From an uncultured Legionella sp. (GTDB lineage: Bacteria > Pseudomonadota > Gammaproteobacteria > Legionellales > Legionellaceae), in contig CAIRCS010000173.1 of the NCBI GenBank assembly GCA_903877115.1, forward strand, positions 1 to 57,005: a DNA stretch of 57,005 bases, written 5' to 3'. The stretch's first letter is position 1. Each line of letters begins with the position of its first letter. This document shows, piece after piece, positions 28,816 through 37,629 of this stretch. The notes beneath the pieces were generated by a model. The model had not been told where the DNA came from. It saw nothing but the letters and a program-made list of their open reading frames with translations, and ran no database searches. A program made the position numbers and the translations under genes.

Positions 28816-29256
28816 TTATTCTAGTTTTTTCAATGTCCAATGAACTTGCAGAGGAAAGGTTGTGATATGCGTTGCTTGTGCGTGCATATTTTTTTGTGAA
28901 CTAACCACCGTCATCATTGCTGGTGAAGTAAAAAAACTCTCTTGAAAGGGCGATATACTGGTGAATAGCGTTGCTTCTTGAATGTCTGCGCAGCGGTAGG
29001 TGAGCAGCAACATTTTATCTTTACGGACTCCAAACCTAAGCTGTGCGTCTGAACGCATGCTGAACTCAAGTGTTTGGTCGCGAAATATTACATCCGGTAG
29101 CTGACTACCCTCGGAGATTTGACCATAAAGCAATGTTTTTTTTGTAAGGACACAATCCGCATCAGTCGCATTAGTGATTTTAATAATAGCTTGATCATCA
29201 TATGCCAACAGAGGGCTTGAACATAGAAGTAAGCAAACCAATAATATTTTTTTCAT
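28816..29256 (-). CDS. Small secreted protein, intact copy of a tandem pair
   Basis: 146 residues from the ATG at 29256. A signal peptide is evident (MKKILLVCLLLCSSPLLA), giving a mature protein of about 128 residues with two conserved Cys (in DCVLTKKT and TYRCADIQE) that could pair. It is beta-rich. The neighbouring pseudogene 29274-29753 is a paralogue with the same spacing of VL..KT.L.G..S.GS..P, MRS, DK..LLTY.C and a closing HWTL. I do not recognise a named family. Confidence 0.75.
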   Translation of the reverse strand: MKKILLVCLLLCSSPLLAYDDQAIIKITNATDADCVLTKKTLLYGQISEGSQLPDVIFRDQTLEFSMRSDAQLRFGVRKDKMLLLTYRCADIQEATLFTSISPFQESFFTSPAMMTVVSSQKNMHAQATHITTFPLQVHWTLKKLE

Positions 29257-29273
29257 TTTATTTATCTCAATGA

Positions 29274-29753
29274 TTAATACAGCAAGGTCCAATGAATTTC
29301 AGGGGAATCCTTGGCCCACCAACGTGGCGTACTAGTAGTAAACTTTGCATAGATGGTTTGGGCATCCAACACTTTTCCACCCACTCTGAGCGAAACATCA
29401 AAAAACGCTTGGTCTGTCAACAATGTAATCTCTTGATTATCACCACAAGAATAGGTCAATAAAATGATTTTATCTTTAATAGAAGAAGTTGTTATCACCA
29501 TAAAACCGGTATCCCCCAAAGGGGTAGCAGTTCCCGATCTCATAAAAAATGTTGCTGTTTAATCAGGGCGGATCGTAGTAGGGATTACTGAACCATCGGA
29601 GACATATCCAGATAAAATGGTTTTCTGTTTTAATACACAATTTGCAGTGCCGCCATTAGTAATATCAATTTTGAATTGCTCGGGATTAGCAAAAATGGCA
29701 GTGGAGCATAATAACAAAGTATACAATAAAATATTTTTCAGAGAATGCTCCAA
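29274..29753 (-). pseudogene. Paralogue of the small secreted protein, broken by an in-frame stop
   Basis: The frame reads a signal-peptide-like start (LKNILLYTLLLCSTAIFA), then VLKQKTILSGYVSDGSVIPTTIRPD, a TAA at 29559-29561, and goes on in the same frame with TATFFMRSGTATP to a stop at 29274. In the intact neighbour the matching place reads RDQTLEFSMRS, so the stop replaces a Gln codon (CAA to TAA). The codon matching the neighbour's ATG is CTG, and the only upstream initiator is a TTG at 29753. Both changes point to decay after duplication. Confidence 0.8.
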
Positions 29754-30010
29754 ATGAATTCACACCAAAAAAATCATACATAATACATTATGAGCACAAA
29801 TAACTCAACATTTTAACCTCTGTATATGAAAATAAATTTGATCGAACCACGGATTATCTGAGATTTAATAAGTGATTTTCCTTTGAATGGTGTGAGCGCT
29901 CGATGATTTTTGGGAATAATCAAAATCAAGTTGGTAACGAGCCCAGTGATCATGGACCGATATTCACGCTGGGTGACATCTCCCCATGGAATGCATAAGA
30001 TACAATCAAA

Positions 30011-30068
30011 AAAACCATGTTACATTTTATACCTTCCACGGATGAAAGGTATATCACAACATGGTTTT
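30011..30068. repeat. Bulged hairpin
   Basis: Outer arms AAAACCATGTT (30011-30021) and AACATGGTTTT (30058-30068) are exact reverse complements, 11 bases. Inside them ATACCTT (30029-30035) and AAGGTAT (30046-30052) form a second stem. A two-part stem of this kind could be a structured RNA, a terminator or the remains of a small element. Confidence 0.6.
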
Positions 30069-30094
30069 GTCTTGCGTAGGACATGAATGCAATC

Positions 30095-30126
30095 TAGGGT
30101 CTGTTGACATTTGGTGACAGACCCTA
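30095..30126. repeat. Short palindrome, family E relative
   Basis: TAGGGTCTGT (30095-30104) and ACAGACCCTA (30117-30126) are perfect 10-base arms; the loop starts TGACATTTGG. The arm shares GGGTCTGTTGACA with the family E palindrome at 27233-27305. It lies seven bases past the stop of the minus-strand host-attachment gene, in terminator position. Confidence 0.65.
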
Positions 30127-30133
30127 TTATTCA

Positions 30134-30583
30134 TTAATGTAATTTTTTCGATTTGCTAAACAATTTCTCTACATAAAGTGCTAATTCATGATCAGACATA
30201 AACACTACGTTTTTCTGTACAATCATTTTAATCAACTCTTTAGTATGCTTATTCATGTGCTTGAATAATAATCCCTCCATACGGGCAGGAATGATGATTG
30301 TCACATCCTCATAAGCATGCTTATTCCGACCTTTATCTAAATGTCGCGCAATATCCCGCGCAAATTCATCAATAGATTGTTCGACGGGATCAACTTCAGA
30401 AAATGCACCTCGACGGCTTCCCGAAGATTTATAATGCCCAGGAGCATCTGTCGTCCAATACTCTGAAGATTTTAAACGGTGTTCCGGGTGACTAATTTCC
30501 TCAATTAGAGCAAGATGTTTATGGGGACGATCGTATTCATAAATTCGACAATCATTTGAGTTTGCAAGCATAATCCATTTCAT
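30134..30583 (-). CDS. Host attachment family protein (PF10116 type)
   Basis: 149 residues from the ATG at 30583, which has AAGGAG seven bases upstream; a longer frame to 30631 has no such site. The family pattern is clear: MKWIMLANSNDCRIYEYD at the start (the nucleotide-fold-like strand), then HPEHRLKSSEYWTTDAPGH, a DEFARDIARHLDKG helix and the closing IIVPARM-like block (IIIPARMEGLLFKHM). These proteins were named after an Agrobacterium attachment gene but are soluble and related to release-factor-like folds; the biochemical role is not settled. Confidence 0.8.
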   Translation of the reverse strand: MKWIMLANSNDCRIYEYDRPHKHLALIEEISHPEHRLKSSEYWTTDAPGHYKSSGSRRGAFSEVDPVEQSIDEFARDIARHLDKGRNKHAYEDVTIIIPARMEGLLFKHMNKHTKELIKMIVQKNVVFMSDHELALYVEKLFSKSKKLH

Positions 30584-30906
30584 GATGTACTCCTTGTCTA
30601 TCACAGTAGATGAATAAACTATATTATTCACCCCCTACTGTATAAATTATAGACAATAAAATCAGTTTGTTCAATTTTTTTACAAAATATTTTCTTCATT
30701 GCGTAAGGTTTGTTGACTATTCTCATCTCTAGGTACCTAGGATATCAAACAAATTGATGCTAAAAATCATGTAAAAAACTCTTATCATGCCGAAAAACTT
30801 AGGATTCAGATATAGCTATTGCTGCAATTGTAAATGGGCTTCTAAGATAAATTTTCTACCGTCTCTAATCCAACATTGTACTTCTGTATGTTAACCACTC
30901 GGTTAC

Positions 30907-31119
30907 TTAAAATTTGAATCCTTTTGGTGATTTGAAACGCGACACATGAGTTGTATCGTCAGAGGAGTGGCTCGCATCATCTTGCTGCATAGAAGTCGCG
31001 GCAGAAGATGGTCTTGGAGAAAAAGCTGATGGCTGCGGCAGATATAAATCTTCTGTAATACTTGAATCCGAACTATCTTTGCTCAGAGCCACGTCACTAT
31101 CCGACGTAATATCACTCAT
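30907..31119 (-). CDS. Ser/Asp-rich short frame, probable tail of the upstream gene
   Basis: 70 codons from the ATG at 31119, composition strongly biased to Ser, Asp and Thr (ALSKDSSDSSITEDLYLPQP), disordered in appearance. It is in the same frame as the gene at 31144-31605 and only an amber codon (31144-31146) plus 12 open codons separates them. It is either a separate small gene or the C-terminal tail of that gene. No family recognised. Confidence 0.45.
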   Translation of the reverse strand: MSDITSDSDVALSKDSSDSSITEDLYLPQPSAFSPRPSSAATSMQQDDASHSSDDTTHVSRFKSPKGFKF

Positions 31120-31143
31120 AGAAATTGAGCTCAGTTTTCTAGA

Positions 31144-31605
31144 CTAAATGTCTGTGATTTCCTGTTGAATATAGGCAGCATCTTCTTGATTGATCAATTT
31201 ATAGATAAATGTAAGCTTAAACTCTGCTAACTTCTGTGACCAATGAGCTAACCCTTCATCACTCTCTTCAACCAGGGTCTCCAACACAAGATCAGAAGCG
31301 ATCATCGAGTATATGCTATTCATCGATGGTCTAGCGCCCGAAGTTATACTAGAGAGTTCTCTCTCAATTTCTCTTGGAATTTTATTTGGAAACAGCTCAT
31401 TTAACAATACCGGTTGATTCAATAGCTCTTGTTTAAAAACTCGAAAGTGCTCAAATCCACCCAAAGAAAATTCGAATCTATTTTTCGGATCATCTTTACT
31501 ATTTAACAAAACATCCTTCAATAACGCTACAATCGCTATCCTTAATTCAATATTTTTAGTTGGAAACAACGCCGCCAATTTTTCTGAAAACTCTGTATTG
31601 TTCAT
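31144..31605 (-). CDS. Hypothetical helical protein, possibly truncated by an amber codon
   Basis: 153 residues, mainly alpha-helical and soluble, no signal peptide and no family I recognise (EFSEKLAALFPTKNIELR, SLGGFEHFRVFKQELLNQP, LVEESDEGLAHWSQKLAEF). The ATG at 31605 is the only sensible start. The stop is TAG and the same frame continues open for 82 further codons to 30907, giving about 235 residues if read through. Upstream is mpl on the same strand, 142 bases away. Confidence 0.6.
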   Translation of the reverse strand: MNNTEFSEKLAALFPTKNIELRIAIVALLKDVLLNSKDDPKNRFEFSLGGFEHFRVFKQELLNQPVLLNELFPNKIPREIERELSSITSGARPSMNSIYSMIASDLVLETLVEESDEGLAHWSQKLAEFKLTFIYKLINQEDAAYIQQEITDI

Positions 31606-31747
31606 AGCAAAGCCCTTAAAATCACGTCATCTTACATTATATTGTAGAAAAAAATGACAAATGTGATTCACCATAAACTATTTGATTTGATTTAAATCAA
31701 ATTCAGGGCGCTCCAGCGCATACTACTCCTCATATTGAGCAATCCCT

Positions 31748-33115
31748 TCAGGTCGTTACAAATCGCGACTCAATCTGCTCCGCAAGTCGTTGATGGATGT
31801 TTTCAAAACCACGGTTAGACATCACTAGAATCGCATCGCCAGGCTGCGCTGCCTGGCCTACAGCCGTTACAACTTCTGCAGTCGTTGAGCAAATTTTGTG
31901 CTCAAATATCCACTTGGAGGATAAGTGTTCTAAAGAAAACTGTTCCGGTTTTAAAAAATAGGCCGCGTCTGCTTCATCAAACGCATGCACAAAAGCAACT
32001 TGATGCACGCCGGTCTTCATCGTGTTTGAAGCAAACTCCAGCACAATTAACACTCGCTTATGCCGTGCGCTGCTCTTTAGCGCATGAATTGTTTTAGTTA
32101 TAGCAGTGGGATGATGTGCGAAATCATCATAAATACAGATACCGTGCTGATCATACTTCACTTCTAAGCGCCGCTTTACTGGCATAAAAGATTCCAATGC
32201 ACGCGCCGCTATCTCTGGACTTACGCCTACACGAACACTAGCAGCTAGCGCTGCCAGTGCATTTTCAACATTAAACTGACCTATTAGCGACCAATTAATC
32301 GTTGCAACAGATTTATTTTGAAAAAACACCTCAAAAGCTGCCCCACTCTGCTCTAATAAGTCCACGCGCCAAGGCGTATCGCCTCCAATACTCAGTTCTT
32401 GGCGTTCACAATATAATCCCTGTTCGATAACTTCCTGCAACGCCTGTTCAGACTGAGGCATAATGACTAAACCCTGAGACGGTATCGTACGTAATAAATA
32501 ATGAAATTGTTTTTGGATTTCGGCCAAATTGGCATAAATATCTGCATGATCAAACTCCAAATTATTTAAAATGGCAATATCAGGTCGATAATGCATAAAT
32601 TTGGGTCTTTTATCAAAAAAAGCAGTATCGTATTCATCAGCTTCGATCACAAACCAAGATCCTGAGCCTAAGCAGAAACTACTATTAAAATTAGCAGCTA
32701 CCCCACCAATCAAAAAACCTGGCTCTAAACCTGCTTCGGCTAAAATATGTGCGACCATCGAGGTGGTCGTCGTTTTACCATGTGTCCCTGCAATAGCAAT
32801 CACACGATATCGGGATAAAATGTGCTGCGCCAGCCATTCTGGACCAGAAAAATAAGGAATTTTCGCATCCAACAAACGTTCAATAACTGGGATCCCACGC
32901 TTCATAGCATTGCCGACAATCACAGCATCCGCTTTGAGCATATCGTCACAATTTTCATAACCTTCCGTCCAGACAATCCCTCTGTCTTGTAATAAATTAG
33001 AAATAGGTGGATAGCAATTCGCATCACTTCCCGTTACCTCAAACCCCGCATCCCGCGCTAAAAACGCTAATGCAGACATAAAGGTCCCGCCTATTCCTAA
33101 CACATGTAACCGCAT
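31748..33115 (-). CDS. mpl: UDP-MurNAc:L-Ala-gamma-D-Glu-meso-DAP ligase
   Basis: Murein recycling enzyme that joins the tripeptide released from old peptidoglycan to UDP-MurNAc in the cytosol. 455 residues. N-terminal nucleotide-fold MRLHVLGIGGTFMSALA, ATP-binding loop IAGTHGKTTTTSMVAHIL, EADEYDTAFFDKRPK, and DDFAHHPTAI, all typical of Mpl within the Mur ligases (MurC has a longer N-terminus). It follows yhdP by 15 bases on the same strand, so ftsK-lolA-yhdP-mpl form a likely operon. Confidence 0.95.
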   Translation of the reverse strand: MRLHVLGIGGTFMSALAFLARDAGFEVTGSDANCYPPISNLLQDRGIVWTEGYENCDDMLKADAVIVGNAMKRGIPVIERLLDAKIPYFSGPEWLAQHILSRYRVIAIAGTHGKTTTTSMVAHILAEAGLEPGFLIGGVAANFNSSFCLGSGSWFVIEADEYDTAFFDKRPKFMHYRPDIAILNNLEFDHADIYANLAEIQKQFHYLLRTIPSQGLVIMPQSEQALQEVIEQGLYCERQELSIGGDTPWRVDLLEQSGAAFEVFFQNKSVATINWSLIGQFNVENALAALAASVRVGVSPEIAARALESFMPVKRRLEVKYDQHGICIYDDFAHHPTAITKTIHALKSSARHKRVLIVLEFASNTMKTGVHQVAFVHAFDEADAAYFLKPEQFSLEHLSSKWIFEHKICSTTAEVVTAVGQAAQPGDAILVMSNRGFENIHQRLAEQIESRFVTT

Positions 33116-33130
33116 TTTCTTCCCCTTTCA

Positions 33131-36100
33131 TTAATGTACACTTTTATCAATACTGATTTGCTGCACCACAGGACTCATCCAAGGTCCAGAAATTTTATAA
33201 GTATAACCAGCAATTTTCTGCATCCCTTTGGAGGCCAAACTGGACACAGCCCATACCGCAACCCCGGCAACCGGAGTACCCACAATGGAGGCCACAATAG
33301 GTAAACTTGCTGTAACATAAGGAAAAATCCTTAAATCCAAATCATATAATTGGTTCACCAAATCTAAATCGCCAGACATTCGTCCAAAAGCGACCGGTCC
33401 ATCAATATAACTGTCATCAGTACTCATAATCCCAGACCGAATTTGAAAAGTTCCTTTGAACAGATCAAAAGTATATCCCTTGTGAGACAAATCACTAAAA
33501 TCTAATTTTAGCCGCCGAGGTATCGTCTGCAAACTCAAAATACTCAATAGTTTGCCTAAGCCTAATTTTTTTTCTGTGTCTCGATCCAAATGACTGATAT
33601 GCCCATCTCTTAAGATCAAAGACATTTTTCCACTTAATTTTTTCAATGAACCGTCATAAAAAGCACTTGGCCATTTTCCTGAAAAAGTCATAGATCCGTA
33701 ATGAGCATCCACAACCGGCGTCACATGCCATCGAGTCAATGCAGTGGCTAGCCGCGACAAATGCATTTCCGCTTCAATACTTGAAGCATTCTTATCATTT
33801 TGCTCAACCCAATCTCCTTTGAAACCCACGGCATATTCTGGCGTTTCAATCCTACCTGCATTTAAAGTCCAATGCCCTGGTTTGGTCGAAGAATTAAAGC
33901 TGAATTTACCCATCTCTATACCTTTATAGTTTACCGCGTCGACCGTAACATCCAGATTAGGAATATCCTCCATTTTAGGCTTCCATTTTGAAGCGGCAGA
34001 AGTTGATGGGGAGGATGGGAGTTTTTCGACATTAAAGCGTTCAATGTGAGCATATAAAGAGCTTTCAGTCCAATTATATCCAAAATCTCCAGAAATATCT
34101 TTTTGATGCACGTTAAAAGACCATTCCTGAGACGAAATTTTATGGGCGGTGAATTTAACCAATGGATAAATAACCGTAGGCAGCGTCACCTTTCCTATCG
34201 CCAAATTAACCTCTTTCAAACTTGCCAATAACGAAGCCGAGTTCTCTACATTAGGCCATTTATTCCAAACAGCCCGCCATGCATCAACATTCACATCCGG
34301 CAGGGACCCAGTAATACGTAACCCTGATGTACTGATCTTGGAAATAGAGCCATCTCCCAAATGCAAATCACCCGTGGTCACCCAATTCTGTTGTGACGTT
34401 TGCTGCATACTAAAAATTCCGGTCAATTTCCGAGCATAATTAACATCAAAATCCATACGATGTTGAGGAGAAAAGTCTATTTTAATGCTCATAGGCACAA
34501 TGGAAGCCAATGGTTTGCCAAAGGGAGGGGGTAAATGCACTGCCATCCCTACCAACGAACTATTGAGATACAATTTGTCAGCTTCAGGAGAGTCCGGATA
34601 TACGGTCCATAAGCCATTGACAATGAACCGTCCTTGCATCACAGAAAACACAGGATGATGAATCAAATGCCGCAAATAAGAAATATCCACTTCTCCATCG
34701 ACTCGCAGCTCAGTGCCTGCTTTAGGCCCTAGCAAGGGTTGCACACGCACCGTAAAAGGATAATTATTTAAGGTCCCATCCAGACCGCCACTCGTTAAAC
34801 CATACTCATTAAAATCCAAACGACCAGTGACACCCACAAACTCAGCGGGATTATCTGCGAATTCTACTGAAACTGGGTTTTGATTAAAATTTAAAGAACC
34901 TTTGGCATAGACGTGATCGGACTCTGGATACAAAGGCGCCTCCAAATTAAGTTCCAGCCCCAAGATCTCCCCGACTGTTAGTGCTTTCCAACGCGCAAAG
35001 CGTTTCTGCAGAGGCGAAGCAAATACATAAGATTTGATTTTTTCACCAGGCGCTTCTACTTTGCCATGCACTAAAAGCACTTCTTTACCCAGTCCAATCT
35101 CTGGTATAGAAATACTTACTTGATTCACGATGACATCATTCAAATTTGCTTGATGCACATCCGCCACAAAATGTCTCCCCGTCAGATGTATATCCGCGTC
35201 CATATCAGCATTAACAGGCCAATTTGAGTCGATCAAAAGATCGACGCCATTAACATGAGAGTGAATGGAAAACTCACCATTCTGGTTATCAAAAGGAAAA
35301 TCTGCTAAGGGTCCTACAATACGCATACGACCACTGGCACGTGCAATCCGGGGAATATCATGTTTTAACCAAGCATCCAGTTTAGGCTTTAATCCCTTAG
35401 AGGGAATATAGGGCAACCAAACTTGGCCTTCTTTGGCAGAAAAATCCATTTGCAGTCTTAGATTGGCTGCTGGTCCCCAAGGATCATCGATTGCGCCTGC
35501 TGCACTCAATACGAGATTAGGGTGACTGATTACGAGTCGATCCACACTGACCCGCCAGCCTTGACTTAAATACTTCCAATCCAAGGATGCGTTCAAAGTA
35601 TCTAACGTAATCGGTGCCAATGGTTTTTGCATACTGACTACGCTATGCTCACCAGTCAGTTCCAGACGACCTTCTGATGGTTGCCAATACACTGCGCCAG
35701 ATAATTCGGTGATCCCTGGGATAGAACCTTTTCTATGCCATGACAATTGTGAAAATCGGGTCAGAAAATCACGTATTTGGTCCTTTTGCCAAGATATTTC
35801 TGTATCAGTCAAAATGCCATTCGGTTTCAATGCTAAAATAGGCTGTGCCAATTTAGGCCACGGTAGTTCCGTTTGGACTAGTTGTTCGAGCGGAATCTTT
35901 TTGACATAGGCATGATAATCCTCCGTCTCTTTCCGGTATTCGATCATGAACGCATTTTCTGGCCAATCAATACCATCGAGATGAATCACACACTGATCGG
36001 TGATAAGTCTCCATCCTTGAGATAGTCGTTGCCAGGCCATATTCGCAGTAGCATTCGATATTTTTCTCGGCTTGGGTCGACTAGGCTCTTGAATGACAAC

Positions 36101-37000
36101 GCCATTCACTTTGACAGTGGCTTGGGCTGTCGCCAAACGACCATGCACAAAATCCAACCACGCCTCCAAACTCCCAGTCCCCTGTTTGATCTGGATAGGC
36201 GCTTGTGGGAAAATTTTTTGAGTCGCAGTCAAGTCTGTCCGACTTAAAGACAAATAAGCTTGCCCCGATAATTGATTCAAATCATGGCCATCCAATGTCA
36301 TATTAGCAACCATGGTCATTTGAATATCTGGTTTACCGCCAATGCTTACTTTAGAATAAAGCCGATAATTTTGCGCGTGATGCTCCGATTTAAAATGCAC
36401 ATTGTGTAAGGAAATATTCATACCGTCTTGTAAACTCAGATCCGCTGACACATGTTTAACAATCACCTTATCTTGTGCCAACAATAATTCAAGAAAAGGG
36501 GCAATCCGCGAGGGGCTCGACAGATTAGCTTGTGCGTTACCGGATAAATTCAACCCGTCAATTCGCCAGATATCATCTTGCTGATGAATCTTTAAATGCA
36601 CGTTATCCACAAAGAGCACACCTGGTTGGATATGACCACGCAATAATGAGCTGAATAAATTAATGCCTACCATCACTTGATTGAAATGCAAAGCATCCTC
36701 ATGCCCTTCGCCAATAACCACCTGTTTGAGCTTTAATACCGGCGTAAACCAATACCATGATGTGCCGATATCCTGGATCGCAACATCTTGGCCAACCCAG
36801 ACTGACAATTGTTGTTGAATTTGACTACGATACTGTTTAACCCATGGGGTTAAAGCGCGAAACAAAGTAAAAACCATAGCTAAAATTACTAAGAAAATAG
36901 CGAGAAGATGCCAAGTATGTCGAAAAATAGTCAGCAGACCATTTTTAGAAACTTTCTTTCTAATGGCACGTCCTATTCTTTTCAGGAACGACCCTCTCAT
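33131..37000 (-). CDS. yhdP: YhdP family AsmA-like protein
   Basis: Very large envelope protein that helps move phospholipids from the inner to the outer membrane. 1289 residues from the ATG at 37000, which overlaps the lolA stop by four bases; the longer frame to 37045 runs into lolA. A single membrane segment near residues 30-50 (WHLLAIFLVILAMVFTLF) anchors it and the rest is a repeat-rich, beta-strand periplasmic part with the TamB/AsmA bridge-like character. The C-terminus, including PYVTASLPIVASIVGTPVAG and WMSPVVQQI, is the conserved YhdP end. Between lolA and mpl. Confidence 0.9.
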   Translation of the reverse strand: MRGSFLKRIGRAIRKKVSKNGLLTIFRHTWHLLAIFLVILAMVFTLFRALTPWVKQYRSQIQQQLSVWVGQDVAIQDIGTSWYWFTPVLKLKQVVIGEGHEDALHFNQVMVGINLFSSLLRGHIQPGVLFVDNVHLKIHQQDDIWRIDGLNLSGNAQANLSSPSRIAPFLELLLAQDKVIVKHVSADLSLQDGMNISLHNVHFKSEHHAQNYRLYSKVSIGGKPDIQMTMVANMTLDGHDLNQLSGQAYLSLSRTDLTATQKIFPQAPIQIKQGTGSLEAWLDFVHGRLATAQATVKVNGVVIQEPSRPKPRKISNATANMAWQRLSQGWRLITDQCVIHLDGIDWPENAFMIEYRKETEDYHAYVKKIPLEQLVQTELPWPKLAQPILALKPNGILTDTEISWQKDQIRDFLTRFSQLSWHRKGSIPGITELSGAVYWQPSEGRLELTGEHSVVSMQKPLAPITLDTLNASLDWKYLSQGWRVSVDRLVISHPNLVLSAAGAIDDPWGPAANLRLQMDFSAKEGQVWLPYIPSKGLKPKLDAWLKHDIPRIARASGRMRIVGPLADFPFDNQNGEFSIHSHVNGVDLLIDSNWPVNADMDADIHLTGRHFVADVHQANLNDVIVNQVSISIPEIGLGKEVLLVHGKVEAPGEKIKSYVFASPLQKRFARWKALTVGEILGLELNLEAPLYPESDHVYAKGSLNFNQNPVSVEFADNPAEFVGVTGRLDFNEYGLTSGGLDGTLNNYPFTVRVQPLLGPKAGTELRVDGEVDISYLRHLIHHPVFSVMQGRFIVNGLWTVYPDSPEADKLYLNSSLVGMAVHLPPPFGKPLASIVPMSIKIDFSPQHRMDFDVNYARKLTGIFSMQQTSQQNWVTTGDLHLGDGSISKISTSGLRITGSLPDVNVDAWRAVWNKWPNVENSASLLASLKEVNLAIGKVTLPTVIYPLVKFTAHKISSQEWSFNVHQKDISGDFGYNWTESSLYAHIERFNVEKLPSSPSTSAASKWKPKMEDIPNLDVTVDAVNYKGIEMGKFSFNSSTKPGHWTLNAGRIETPEYAVGFKGDWVEQNDKNASSIEAEMHLSRLATALTRWHVTPVVDAHYGSMTFSGKWPSAFYDGSLKKLSGKMSLILRDGHISHLDRDTEKKLGLGKLLSILSLQTIPRRLKLDFSDLSHKGYTFDLFKGTFQIRSGIMSTDDSYIDGPVAFGRMSGDLDLVNQLYDLDLRIFPYVTASLPIVASIVGTPVAGVAVWAVSSLASKGMQKIAGYTYKISGPWMSPVVQQISIDKSVH

Positions 37001-37629
37001 TGATACACCACATCCACACCCGCGGGAATATGAAATTGAAACCAATGCGCAGATTCGGGTTGATTCATGATCATTTGGGAGAAGCGAATCGTTGTGTGTT
37101 GCCCCAATTGATCATCCAATTCAATCGTAGTCAGCCGATCTTTTTCAAAAAACAACCGAACATGCTCAAAATTGGACTTTACCGATTTCGCACGCAAATC
37201 AAAAATTTCTGCTAACCCTTGTTGATGGAATTTTACCGTAAAATTTTGCTGCACAGCATTCGGATCTTGACTTAAAAACAAAGCACCGGCCGCACCTAAA
37301 TTTTCAGTCTGCTTGCTGACAGTCACTTGCTCCAAGTCCACATCATATACCCATACCTTTTTTCCATCTGCAACCACGACCTGCTCCATGGGATGTTTGG
37401 TTTGCCAACGAAACTGATTAGGCCTGGCCAATACCATCACGCCCGAACTTTCTGACATCATCCGTTGTTTGCTGTGAACAGTTTGTGAAAAATTCGCATG
37501 CATGGTATGCACTGCGGATAATTTCTTTTGGACTAAATTTTCTGGAGACGCTGCATAGACCTGTAACGCTATCCAACACATACAAATCGCCGTCCAAATT
37601 TGCTTATTTCGAGCACAATTCTTATCCAT
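36997..37629 (-). CDS. lolA: Outer-membrane lipoprotein carrier LolA
   Basis: Periplasmic shuttle taking lipoproteins from LolCDE to LolB. 210 residues from the ATG at 37629, which overlaps the ftsK stop by eight bases. The signal peptide is [16 protein letters not shown]. The mature part shows the family pattern: MHANFSQTV near its start, [21 protein letters not shown] and [18 protein letters not shown]. It sits between ftsK and yhdP; ftsK-lolA is a very common pair in gammaproteobacteria. Confidence 0.94.
   Translation of the reverse strand: MDKNCARNKQIWTAICMCWIALQVYAASPENLVQKKLSAVHTMHANFSQTVHSKQRMMSESSGVMVLARPNQFRWQTKHPMEQVVVADGKKVWVYDVDLEQVTVSKQTENLGAAGALFLSQDPNAVQQNFTVKFHQQGLAEIFDLRAKSVKSNFEHVRLFFEKDRLTTIELDDQLGQHTTIRFSQMIMNQPESAHWFQFHIPAGVDVVYQ

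Larger units (their letters stand above)
29754..30133. other. Spacer with two hairpins and a possible gene remnant
   Basis: 380 bases without a supported gene. It contains the hairpins 30011-30068 and 30095-30126. On the minus strand, about 30020 to 29815 stays open for roughly 65 codons (reading GDVTQREYRSMITGLVTNLI among others), without a start codon and with no family I can name. It may be the tail of a lost gene, or chance. Confidence 0.4.

Noticed and set aside
29815..30020. Serine recombinase fragment suggested by GDVTQREYRSM
   Set aside because: The resemblance is to a short generic motif; no catalytic part, start codon or further similarity is visible.
30729..30740. Perfect 12-base palindrome CTAGGTACCTAG
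   Set aside because: Short, single copy and without neighbouring signals; could arise by chance in 57 kb.
36983..36998. Similar 15-base stretch (AGGAACGAYCCTC) near the starts of yhdP (36983) and fabZ (48073)
   Set aside because: Only two copies, one inside a coding start; too short to call a repeat.
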